From the NCBI GenBank assembly GCA_036675565.1, contig JAKFER010000175.1, forward strand, positions 1-56,050: 56,050 bases of DNA. The letters run 5' to 3'. A program made the position numbers and the translations under genes. Shown here piece by piece: positions 24,215-32,094 of this stretch. A model generated the notes under the pieces. It searched no databases. It was not told the origin of the DNA and was given only the letters and a program-made list of their open reading frames with translations. How positions within the stretch are numbered: position 1 is the first letter of the stretch; each line of letters starts with the position of its first letter. The stretch comes from JACCYQ01 sp036675565. GTDB lineage: Bacteria; Bacteroidota; Bacteroidia; Chitinophagales; Chitinophagaceae.

Positions 24215-26596
24215 TTACTTTTCATAAACCACTTCAGCACGCATGGCTTTTAATCCATAAATACCTTGTAGTTCTTCCAGTTCCAACATCTCAACACCAG
24301 GTTTGAGAATATTTTTATTTTGTAAGAATTGAAAATATTCCTGGTATTCAACTTGTTCCTTGGGACTGGTATAAACCACAGCGATTTTGCCAGGCTGGGT
24401 CAGTCTTTCACCAGTATTTTTCACCAGCACTTTATCCAGTCTTTTTTTAGCCGTTTCGTACCGCATGTTATAGGAACCTTCCACATCAAATTTTCTTTCA
24501 TCACTCCTGAAATTGATCGTCAGTGTTTGACTATGTACCAATATTAATTGTGTAGTTAATAATGGCAGTTTCATTTTTTGCAGCAGTTTGTTAGTTAAAA
24601 CGGCTATTTCAGCCATTGAACTCAATTGCCACAAACGAAGATTCTTTAGATATAACAAATCAAAAGGACGATGCGGAGCAATAGATTGCCCGATGTATAT
24701 ATTATAGTCTATTCCATCTGTCCGAAATCTTTCAAAATAATGTGGGTAGGCAAGTTGAATTTTATTTTCTTCTTCTTCCAGGTATTCTAAAATGGAATCG
24801 TTGATTGTTGCTAAAGTTTGTTCATACTCTTTACGGTGATGGTATAGTATACTTTTATGATCATCCACGATATTAAAGTAATCATTTGCTATTTCCTTAA
24901 TCTCATTTTCGCTTTTTTGAAGGTGAGCCAATACCGGGTGAACTTCATTTTCAATAAAATCCTTAATATACATTTCATCTTTGGTGAGAAACGTTTCTTC
25001 AATTGATGATTTTACTTCCTGTGTTTTGAATTTAATACCTTCCAGTAATGGTAATGAAATATAATTGTGTAACCTGTCCAATGTCTGATCAATTAATTGT
25101 AAGTGCTGCTTTAAATCTTTTTGAATAGCGGCATTTCTTTCTTCGGATGAAGATCTGACATCTATCGCACCGTAAAGCGGGTAAACATTTTCAAATGAAA
25201 CTTTTGCAAGTGGACCATCATTTCCTTTTTGCTTTAAGTTTTTCCAGGCTACTTCGGCAAATTTCCATTCTACGGGATGTTGTAAAGCGGTAAATTTTTC
25301 TTTGATGAGCGATTCAATTTGCTGGTAAAATAAATCCCTGTATTTCAGGAGGGCCAATGAAAGCATAGGAATCACAGGCTCCAGGCGTGACATAATCTCG
25401 TGGGTTAATAAATTTTTTACTGGTGAAGCCAGTTCCAGCATGCCTAATAATCCATCACTGCTTCCTAAGGGATAACTTATAAAACTCTTGGTTCCTTCTT
25501 CAAAAGTTTGGCGCATAAAAGGCGCAAAATCCATCATTTCTTCATTAACTGAGGTAACAGGCATTGGTTCACTCATTTCATGCAAAAAAGCAATGTAATT
25601 TTGAAACATGGCCTGGTCCTTTTCATTTCCGGCTTTCCAGTATTTACTAACAATTCCATGTTTTGTAAAATCCTCTTCCAGCACAAATTCTTCATTGATC
25701 TTAACAAATGGCATTAACCCGATTTCCACTTCGTTTAATCCAACCAATACATATAACGCCTCTTTGAGTTCTTTTAAAATATGCGTGTTATATTCATGCT
25801 GGTGTAATAATATTTTTTTTACGGTTTCCAATGCTTCACTGGTAGTAACATCTTCTGCCACCCACACCGCAAAACCTTCAATCTCGAAAAGATCAAGGGG
25901 CATTGTTTTAAGTTGCTTTTCCAGGTCCAGTATCCTGAAAGTATTCATGCATACAGCACAATCTTTTATATCAGGTAATTCTCCTTTCAGGTGAACATCA
26001 ATAAAACGTCGATCATACCTGATCTTGTAAAATTTTTTTAATCCTGTTTTATTTTCAATGCGTTGATAAACAAGATCCGGGCTGTCATTTAATTTGATGC
26101 CATAAAATTTATGCAGAATGTGGTCGTAAATCATGGAGCATTCAATATTCTTCAAATCCTGCAACGACAAGTTTTCTGGAAGCAAAAGTTCTGTTTCACT
26201 TTCATTCATGAATAGTTGGCGAAAGCAATCTGAATAATAAAATACCTGGTATTTATAAGGCGTTGCCAAGGCAAAAGTGAGTCTTTCATCCTTACTTACC
26301 AATGGGAAAAGCATTGAACTTAAAAGTTCCAAAAGTGTGGCTGATTCTGCAGGAATATGTTCTAAATTTCCATTTTCATTAATGCTTAATTCTTCACTTA
26401 TTTTTTTGATAAGCAACCGGTAACAACTTGCTTTAATAGCAGAGACTTCGTTTTGCTTTTCTTCCAGGAATTGTAATAAAGGCTGAAAAGATATTTTACT
26501 TTTTACGGGTGGTAATGCCGTTGTTACCAGGTCTGTAGCAGCAAGAACTTTTATTTGCCTGCCGGGTTTTAACGTTGGGATTATTTCGTCCAGCAT
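24215..26596 (-). CDS. Large GAF-like conserved Bacteroidota protein, function unknown
   Basis: A 793-residue soluble protein with no signal peptide or transmembrane helix. Residues ~225-430 contain a segment resembling a GAF domain (FVLEEDFTKHGIVSKYW, GTKSFISYPLGSSDGLLGMLELASP). The C-terminal third is long and helical (~520-650), ending with YNIYIGQSIAPHRPFDLLYLKNLRLWQL. The protein lacks kinase, cyclase or HTH signatures, so it might be an adaptor. I do not recognise a better-defined family. It is a single gene whose end is 22 bases from the convergent amidohydrolase stop. Confidence 0.6.
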   Translation of the reverse strand: MLDEIIPTLKPGRQIKVLAATDLVTTALPPVKSKISFQPLLQFLEEKQNEVSAIKASCYRLLIKKISEELSINENGNLEHIPAESATLLELLSSMLFPLVSKDERLTFALATPYKYQVFYYSDCFRQLFMNESETELLLPENLSLQDLKNIECSMIYDHILHKFYGIKLNDSPDLVYQRIENKTGLKKFYKIRYDRRFIDVHLKGELPDIKDCAVCMNTFRILDLEKQLKTMPLDLFEIEGFAVWVAEDVTTSEALETVKKILLHQHEYNTHILKELKEALYVLVGLNEVEIGLMPFVKINEEFVLEEDFTKHGIVSKYWKAGNEKDQAMFQNYIAFLHEMSEPMPVTSVNEEMMDFAPFMRQTFEEGTKSFISYPLGSSDGLLGMLELASPVKNLLTHEIMSRLEPVIPMLSLALLKYRDLFYQQIESLIKEKFTALQHPVEWKFAEVAWKNLKQKGNDGPLAKVSFENVYPLYGAIDVRSSSEERNAAIQKDLKQHLQLIDQTLDRLHNYISLPLLEGIKFKTQEVKSSIEETFLTKDEMYIKDFIENEVHPVLAHLQKSENEIKEIANDYFNIVDDHKSILYHHRKEYEQTLATINDSILEYLEEEENKIQLAYPHYFERFRTDGIDYNIYIGQSIAPHRPFDLLYLKNLRLWQLSSMAEIAVLTNKLLQKMKLPLLTTQLILVHSQTLTINFRSDERKFDVEGSYNMRYETAKKRLDKVLVKNTGERLTQPGKIAVVYTSPKEQVEYQEYFQFLQNKNILKPGVEMLELEELQGIYGLKAMRAEVVYEK

Positions 26597-26710
26597 ACCA
26601 AGGGGTTTAATGAAGAGGATTTCAAAAAGCGCCTTATAAAGTTACAAATATGCTATGGTTAGTAAATACCTTTTTTACAAATTAATATGTCTAATTGTAG
26701 AGACAAATAT

Positions 26711-28486
26711 TTATATGATCTCCATTTTTTTCATCAGGAAGGAAGCGTTCCTGTTTTTAGAAACACCTTTATGAAGTTTGTAATCAAAATATATTTCATC
26801 ATCCTGTATAATACTTTCAAAACAATAATTACCAACCCGTTCAGGATAAGTTTGTTCCATTTGTCCTAATTGAACATCATGTGTTGCAAAAAGTGCAAGA
26901 CAGGGAAAGCTGATTAATTGTTCAATATATTTTTGAGAACCGTGATGTTTGTCATCTGAATTTGTTCCCCTTAATATTTCATCAATCAATACCAATGAGA
27001 AAATATCTTGCCGCAATGCATGAATAATTTGCTGCAGTTTTTTTAATTCAGCCATAAAATAAGAAGTGTGATCATGTAAACTGTCTGTAACCCGAATACA
27101 TGTCAGCAATCGTACAGGCTTCAATTGAAAACTTTGGGCACATACGGGTGCACCGCATTGTGCCAGCAATACATTAATTCCAATGCTTCTTAAAAAAGTA
27201 CTTTTACCGGACATGTTAGAGCCTGTGATCAGCATTAGTTTTTCATTCTCACCCAATATAAAATCATTATAAACTCTTTCTGAAGGCGCAATTAATGGAT
27301 GTGATAATTGAACAGCCTGGATTGTTTTAGAATCTTCAGTTAGTTGAGGAAATGAAAAGTCGGGATTATTAAAACTAAATGCGGATAAAGCGTTCAGGTA
27401 TTCTATATCTGCAACAGCTTGTAACCAGCCAGCAAATGCCTGTTTGTTTTTGGCCTTCCATTTTTCCAGGCGAATGATGATGTGTATATCGTACAGGAAA
27501 AAAGTATTCAATAAAATAAAAACCAGGATATTCAAACGCTGATCAAATAATTCAGAAAGTTTTGACAACGTTTTAATTTGGGAAAAAGCTTCTGTAGATT
27601 GTTTTTTTAATTGAACTAAATGTGCGGAAGAACCCGGTTCAATATGAGAAAACTGGAAAAGTATCCCTGCATACTGATTCAGTATTTCATTTTTTTTGCC
27701 AATTAATTGATGTTGCTTATGGATAAATGCAGATGACGATCCAAGATAGATCCAGGTAATAATGACAGATAAAATAAAGGGGAGATAATTTCCTTCTGCC
27801 AGCCAATACCAGGCAGTGGCAAAATTCAATGCAGGTAATAAAAAACGTAGGATCTGCGGCATCATCCTGCCTTGAAATTGTTCATCCATTTGCATCCAGC
27901 CAGACACATCATTTAAAGTGCCTGAATTTTCTTCCATCACAAGGCCGGCGGCGATAACATGTTCCCTGGTAACGGGTTGGGCACTGTAAGTTTTTACCGC
28001 TTCCTGGTAATTTTCAATGACTGTTGTTTGTGTAAAAGGCTGTTTAAGCTTTTCAGCCAGTAGTTGTAATCCATGCCGGGTTGAGCACCTGTTGAGCAGG
28101 TGAAATATGGAATATCGTCCAAAAATATCCAGGTCGTCAGTATAATTTTCATCACTGGCAAAACCGGAGCCATTTTCAAATTTATTTTCCTGGTTATTTA
28201 AAACACCAATTTCATTTTCTAAGGAAAACAATTGTTTGCCGATGAATTTTTTTTTATCCAGCAGGTTTACATCCAGCCTGACAACAATTACAAAAAGTAT
28301 AAAGCTGCTGATTGCAGGAAGATAACTTGCTATGTTACCGCGTATAAAAAGCACCAATAAAATGATGGCAGCAATAAAAAATAAAAATCTCAAAGCTGTT
28401 ACCCATTTCCTTTTTCTTACAATGGTGTCATGTGCTTTGCGTACTATTTCCAGTCGGTCGGTATAAAATGCCAGTGATGATTGCAT
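26711..28486 (-). CDS. MutS-family ATPase with N-terminal membrane helices
   Basis: A 591-residue MutS-related protein. The C-terminal ATPase is intact: Walker A TGSNMSGKSTFLRSIG (~residue 423), VTDSLHDHTSYFMAELKKL, Walker B LVLIDEILRGTNSDD and switch LFATHDVQLG. The N-terminal part lacks MutS mismatch-recognition domains and instead has hydrophobic segments at ~30-70 and further ones around 220-250 and 330, indicating membrane association. Canonical mismatch repair is unlikely; the family occurs widely in Bacteroidota with unknown role. The gene is monocistronic on the reverse strand. Confidence 0.85.
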   Translation of the reverse strand: MQSSLAFYTDRLEIVRKAHDTIVRKRKWVTALRFLFFIAAIILLVLFIRGNIASYLPAISSFILFVIVVRLDVNLLDKKKFIGKQLFSLENEIGVLNNQENKFENGSGFASDENYTDDLDIFGRYSIFHLLNRCSTRHGLQLLAEKLKQPFTQTTVIENYQEAVKTYSAQPVTREHVIAAGLVMEENSGTLNDVSGWMQMDEQFQGRMMPQILRFLLPALNFATAWYWLAEGNYLPFILSVIITWIYLGSSSAFIHKQHQLIGKKNEILNQYAGILFQFSHIEPGSSAHLVQLKKQSTEAFSQIKTLSKLSELFDQRLNILVFILLNTFFLYDIHIIIRLEKWKAKNKQAFAGWLQAVADIEYLNALSAFSFNNPDFSFPQLTEDSKTIQAVQLSHPLIAPSERVYNDFILGENEKLMLITGSNMSGKSTFLRSIGINVLLAQCGAPVCAQSFQLKPVRLLTCIRVTDSLHDHTSYFMAELKKLQQIIHALRQDIFSLVLIDEILRGTNSDDKHHGSQKYIEQLISFPCLALFATHDVQLGQMEQTYPERVGNYCFESIIQDDEIYFDYKLHKGVSKNRNASFLMKKMEII

Positions 28487-28628
28487 GAGTAATGAATGTT
28501 CAATAAAAATAGGGATTGATTAATGAACATATCATGCAAATCCAGTATAGATTATTTCGACATGCTATGTTAACATGTATAATAAGATATGGATAAATGA
28601 AATAGTGCTGACGAATTTCAGCAAAAGA

Positions 28629-28970
28629 CTAGCATAAATGAGATGCGGTTTGTTCAATGATATCATCCATTGTAATGCTTAAATGACTTTCATCATATAC
28701 ACATTCACCATCTTTAATTACCAATACCTGCGGGGAGGCATGGTCAACTTTAAATTTGGATGAAACCTGGTTTGAAACGCTTCGATAAGTGATCAGGTCT
28801 AAAAAATAGAAATCAGCATTAACCGGAGCCTGTGCTTGCTGAAGACGTTTCAACGCTACACTGCTGATGGAGCAACGGGTGCTGTGTTTAAATATTACCT
28901 GGGGCTTTTCCTGTGAACGACAAATGATATTCTTTAACTGCTCGTCATCTGTAAGATGAATCCAATGCAT
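28629..28970 (-). CDS. ytxJ: Bacillithiol-system redox protein YtxJ (monothiol bacilliredoxin)
   Basis: A 113-residue thioredoxin-fold protein that reduces mixed disulfides with bacillithiol on target proteins. The active-site motif is FKHSTRCSIS with a single Cys33. DFYFLDLITYRSVSNQV and HASPQVLVIKDG are typical of YtxJ/BrxC. The CxxC motif of thioredoxins is absent, so it acts as a monothiol enzyme. A small lipoprotein gene lies just upstream on the same strand (31-base gap). Presence of this gene suggests bacillithiol as the low-molecular-weight thiol of the organism. Confidence 0.88.
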   Translation of the reverse strand: MHWIHLTDDEQLKNIICRSQEKPQVIFKHSTRCSISSVALKRLQQAQAPVNADFYFLDLITYRSVSNQVSSKFKVDHASPQVLVIKDGECVYDESHLSITMDDIIEQTASHLC

Positions 28971-29001
28971 ACCTTAAACCATTTAAACCTTAACCAAAAA
29001 A

Positions 29002-29127
29002 TTAACCTCGAAATTTGAAATTGCTTTGCGGATTTCCAGGGCAACCAGTTTTTCTGGAAGAAAAGCAAGATGAAAAACCAACTGCAAGGACAATCAACAA
29101 TAAAAATGCAATAAACTTATTTTTCAT
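29002..29127 (-). CDS. Small lipoprotein (41 residues) upstream of ytxJ
   Basis: This frame of 41 residues is too short for usual ORF cut-offs but well supported. It reads MKNKFIAFLLLIVLAVGFSS followed by Cys21, giving a classic lipoprotein signal with lipobox (GFSSC). The mature tail of 21 residues contains SRKTGCPGN and ends in FKFRG. Short lipoproteins with a terminal G-C-P motif recur in Bacteroidota. A TATATTTG -7 box lies 45 bases upstream of the ATG (separate entry), and the gene precedes ytxJ by 31 bases, so both may share a transcript. Function unknown. Confidence 0.75.
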   Translation of the reverse strand: MKNKFIAFLLLIVLAVGFSSCFSSRKTGCPGNPQSNFKFRG

Positions 29128-29171
29128 TTTATAATTTTCAACATAAACGGGAATAAGAACCTTTTATTTTG

Positions 29172-29202
29172 CAAATATAACATGCATTCGGCAGTATACT
29201 GC
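29172..29202 (-). promoter_or_regulatory. Promoter with palindrome upstream of the small lipoprotein / ytxJ
   Basis: On the reverse strand TATATTTG occupies 29179-29172. A perfect 12-bp palindrome, GCAGTATACTGC, covers 29191-29202, i.e. the -33 position. No ordinary TTG -33 box is present, so the palindrome may be an operator or activator site. Confidence 0.45.
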
Positions 29203-29381
29203 ATACAGGTTTGTTAACTATCTGGAGAAATAAGGGAATATTGGTTTTTTTGAATCGCTGCTAATGAAAAACCCTCATTCAACTACCACTCACATTTTCA
29301 ATTGGTTACTATCAAAAATATCAAAAAGATGCCTGGTTAGCTGCTAATTTTTTGGTTACACATTCAATGATTAACCATTTT

Positions 29382-29411
29382 TTTGATAAGGATTTCAAAC
29401 ACTTAACTTTA
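29382..29411 (+). promoter_or_regulatory. Promoter of the DnaQ-like exonuclease
   Basis: TTTG (29382-29385) is followed after 18 bases by TAACTTTA (29404-29411), close to the TAnnTTTG consensus. The start codon lies 28 bases downstream. Confidence 0.45.
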
Positions 29412-29438
29412 CCCACCTAAAACAGATAAAAAACGTCA

Positions 29439-30206
29439 ATGCTGAACCTGAACAAACCTATTGCATTTATTGACCTGGAAACTACCGGAACCAACATTGG
29501 TACAGACAGGATCGTTGAGATCGCTATCGTTAAATTGTTAACAGACCGAACAAGGGTGGTTAAGCGAAAATTGATTAACCCGCAGGTTGAAATTCCTACA
29601 GTATCTTCTGACATTCATGGAATTACCAATGAAATGGTGAAAGATGCACCCACTTTTAAACAAGTGGCCCAGGAAATAAAACAAATCCTGGATGGCTGCG
29701 ATTTGAGTGGATACAATTCAAACAGGTTCGATATTCCTTTACTGGTTGAAGAATTTTTAAGGGCAGGCGTGGAATTTGACATGCATGGCAGAAAACTGGT
29801 AGATGTTCAAAAGATCTTTCACATGATGGAGCAAAGGACACTAACTGCCGCTTACAAGTTCTATTGTGATAAAGAACTGGAAAACGCACATAGTGCAGAA
29901 GCTGATGTGATGGCCACCTGCGATATTTTATTGGCCCAGTTGGAGCGATATCCAAACCTCGGAAACTCAGTCGATTCTATATTAAAGTGTATCGGGGAAG
30001 AATGTATAGTAGACTTTGCCCGCAGATTTATCTTGGAAAACGGCGTTGAAGTATTTAATTTCGGAAAATTCAAGGGCCGAGCAGTGTCTGATGTATTGAA
30101 ATCGGAACCCCAATATTATGATTGGATGATGAAAGGGGATTTCCCACTTCATACCAAACAAAAACTGACAGAGATATATACCAGAACATTGCTAAAAAAG
30201 AATTAA
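29439..30206 (+). CDS. DnaQ-like 3'-5' exonuclease
   Basis: A 255-residue DEDD-family exonuclease. The Exo I motif is FIDLETTGTNIGTDRIVEIAI, Exo II is LSGYNSNRFDIPLL, and Exo III is HSAEADVMATCDIL with a final conserved Asp. The C-terminal ~70 residues carry a small domain with NFGKFKGRAVSDVLKSEPQYYDWMM, which occurs in many Bacteroidota exonucleases and may bind DNA. It may be the proofreading subunit of DNA polymerase III or a separate exonuclease; the latter is likelier because of this C-terminal domain. It is single and forward. Confidence 0.9.
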   Translation: MLNLNKPIAFIDLETTGTNIGTDRIVEIAIVKLLTDRTRVVKRKLINPQVEIPTVSSDIHGITNEMVKDAPTFKQVAQEIKQILDGCDLSGYNSNRFDIPLLVEEFLRAGVEFDMHGRKLVDVQKIFHMMEQRTLTAAYKFYCDKELENAHSAEADVMATCDILLAQLERYPNLGNSVDSILKCIGEECIVDFARRFILENGVEVFNFGKFKGRAVSDVLKSEPQYYDWMMKGDFPLHTKQKLTEIYTRTLLKKN

Positions 30207-30280
30207 CATACCCTGTGCATAACCTCAATTCCGCTCTACGTCAATTTTCGTAAATTCGTCTATCATTTTATTATAATTAT

Positions 30281-31078
30281 TTGGAGAAGCTGGTCATCAT
30301 ACCAACGTATAACGAGAAAGAAAACATTTCTGCTATTCTTCGGGCCATATTTGATCTGGATAAGCATTTTCATGTGCTGGTTATAGACGATGGTTCACCG
30401 GATGGTACCGCTGAAATTGTAAAAAATCTCCAGTCTAACTATCCCAATGAACTTTTTTTAGTTGAAAGGCCCGGTAAACAGGGATTAGGAACAGCATACA
30501 TTCATGGATTTGAATGGGCCATTAAAAAAGGCTATGCATTTATTTTTGAAATGGATGCCGATTTTTCTCACAATCCTGCAGACCTGCAAAGACTTTATCA
30601 TGCCTGTAAATTTGAAGGGGCCGATGTGGCCGTGGGTTCCCGTTATGTAAAAGGTGGTGGTTTAATTAACTGGCCAGCCAATAGGATCGCATTGTCAAAA
30701 GGAGCATCATTTTATACAAGAATGATAACCTGGATGCCGGTTAAAGATCCTACAGCCGGTTTTATGTGTTATAAGAAGGAAGTTTTAGAAACCATCAATC
30801 TTGACCAGATCCATTTTGTCGGTTATGCCTTCCAGATAGAAATGAAATTTGCATCCTGGAAACTGGGATTCAAAATAAAAGAAGTGCCCATTATTTTCCA
30901 GGACAGAACCGTCGGTTCATCCAAAATGAACAAGGGTATTGTTAAAGAAGGCATTTTGGGTGTTTTAAAACTTCGCTGGCACAGCATGTTCAAAAATTAT
31001 CGCAAAAGAGTGAAGAAGACTGAAACTTATCAAATGAAACCATACACTCCCCAGGAAATTGTTGCGGGTGGCAAATAA
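30281..31078 (+). CDS. Polyprenol-phosphate mannose/glucose synthase-like glycosyltransferase (GT2, Dpm1-type)
   Basis: The enzyme transfers a sugar from a nucleotide donor to polyprenyl phosphate, probably at the cytoplasmic face of the inner membrane. Motifs are VIIPTYNEKENI at the start, VIDDGSPDGTAEIV, FEMDADFSHNPADL with the DxD metal site, and DPTAGFMCYKK. The start is the TTG at 30281: the frame back to the stop at 30251 contains no ATG, and TTG-GAG-AAG-CTG gives MEKLVIIPTYNE, which fits the family's beginning exactly. There is no C-terminal membrane domain. The upstream TAAATTCG (30251-30258) could be a -7 element. The next gene (EamA) starts 57 bases later. Confidence 0.9.
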   Translation: MEKLVIIPTYNEKENISAILRAIFDLDKHFHVLVIDDGSPDGTAEIVKNLQSNYPNELFLVERPGKQGLGTAYIHGFEWAIKKGYAFIFEMDADFSHNPADLQRLYHACKFEGADVAVGSRYVKGGGLINWPANRIALSKGASFYTRMITWMPVKDPTAGFMCYKKEVLETINLDQIHFVGYAFQIEMKFASWKLGFKIKEVPIIFQDRTVGSSKMNKGIVKEGILGVLKLRWHSMFKNYRKRVKKTETYQMKPYTPQEIVAGGK

Positions 31079-31135
31079 ATATAACCTGCATACATCCCGG
31101 TTCCCATTAAATCAAAATTTTTATTCCATTCATTC

Positions 31136-32008
31136 ATGAAGAAGGCATTGATCCAGCTGCATATTGCTGTTTTCCTGGCTGGTTTTACTGGTATATTGGG
31201 TAAACTGATCGATCTGAATGAAGGGTTGCTGGTTTGGTATCGCATGTTGATTACCGTTATTACGCTTGCCGTGATTCTCGGTTTTCAAAAAGAAATTAAA
31301 AAACTACCCTGGACAGACACACTAAAAGTAGTTGGTGTAGGAGGGGTGATTGCTTTACATTGGGTTACCTTTTATGGTTCTATTAAATATTCAAACGTCA
31401 GTATAGCACTGGTATGCTTTTCTTCCATCGGTTTTTTTACCGCCATATTCGAACCGCTTATACTTAAACGCCGTTTTGAGTGGCGGGAACTCGCATTGGG
31501 ATTGCTTTGTATAGCCGGTATTTACCTGATTTTTAATTTCAACCCACAATACAAAACAGGTATCATCATTGGTTTAATATCGGCTTTACTGGCTGTATGT
31601 TTCAGTATTCTGAATAAAAGTTTTGTAGCCCGCATCCCTGTTAAAACCATTACTTTTTATGAAATGGGTGGCGGCTGGCTGGTACTTACTTTAATTATGC
31701 CATTCTACATGAAATTATTTCCCACAGATTATATCTTTCCATCCTTTGATGACTGGATATGGTTGTTGATCCTTGCCTGGTTATGTACCGTGTGGGCGGT
31801 GATGTTGCAATTAAGTTCCCTTAAAAAATTATCAACATTTACCAGCAACCTTACTTACAACCTGGAACCCATATATGGCATACTGCTGGCATTTATCCTG
31901 TTTAAAGAAAACGAAAATCTAAGCAGCGGGTTTTATTACGGTTTGGCATTAATCCTCCTTTCTGTGTTTTGGCAGATGTGGCGCATTTACCGTTACCAGA
32001 AACATTGA
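31136..32008 (+). CDS. EamA/DMT-superfamily transporter
   Basis: A 290-residue inner-membrane protein with ten hydrophobic helices organised as two EamA halves (~5-135 and ~145-288). Recognisable pieces are VFLAGFTGILGKLI, IALHWVTFYGSIKYSNVSIAL at the end of the first half, and LTYNLEPIYGILLAFILFKE in the second. Members export amino acids or metabolites such as threonine or cysteine; the substrate here cannot be predicted. It is likely co-transcribed with the glycosyltransferase 57 bases upstream. It overlaps nothing and appears complete. Confidence 0.88.
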   Translation: MKKALIQLHIAVFLAGFTGILGKLIDLNEGLLVWYRMLITVITLAVILGFQKEIKKLPWTDTLKVVGVGGVIALHWVTFYGSIKYSNVSIALVCFSSIGFFTAIFEPLILKRRFEWRELALGLLCIAGIYLIFNFNPQYKTGIIIGLISALLAVCFSILNKSFVARIPVKTITFYEMGGGWLVLTLIMPFYMKLFPTDYIFPSFDDWIWLLILAWLCTVWAVMLQLSSLKKLSTFTSNLTYNLEPIYGILLAFILFKENENLSSGFYYGLALILLSVFWQMWRIYRYQKH

Positions 32009-32094
32009 ATGTAATTCGTTTCAACAAAATGATAAATGGCGGATTTTGAATGGGTGAATGCATTAATTTTAAAGCTTTCAAAAACAATCCTTAC

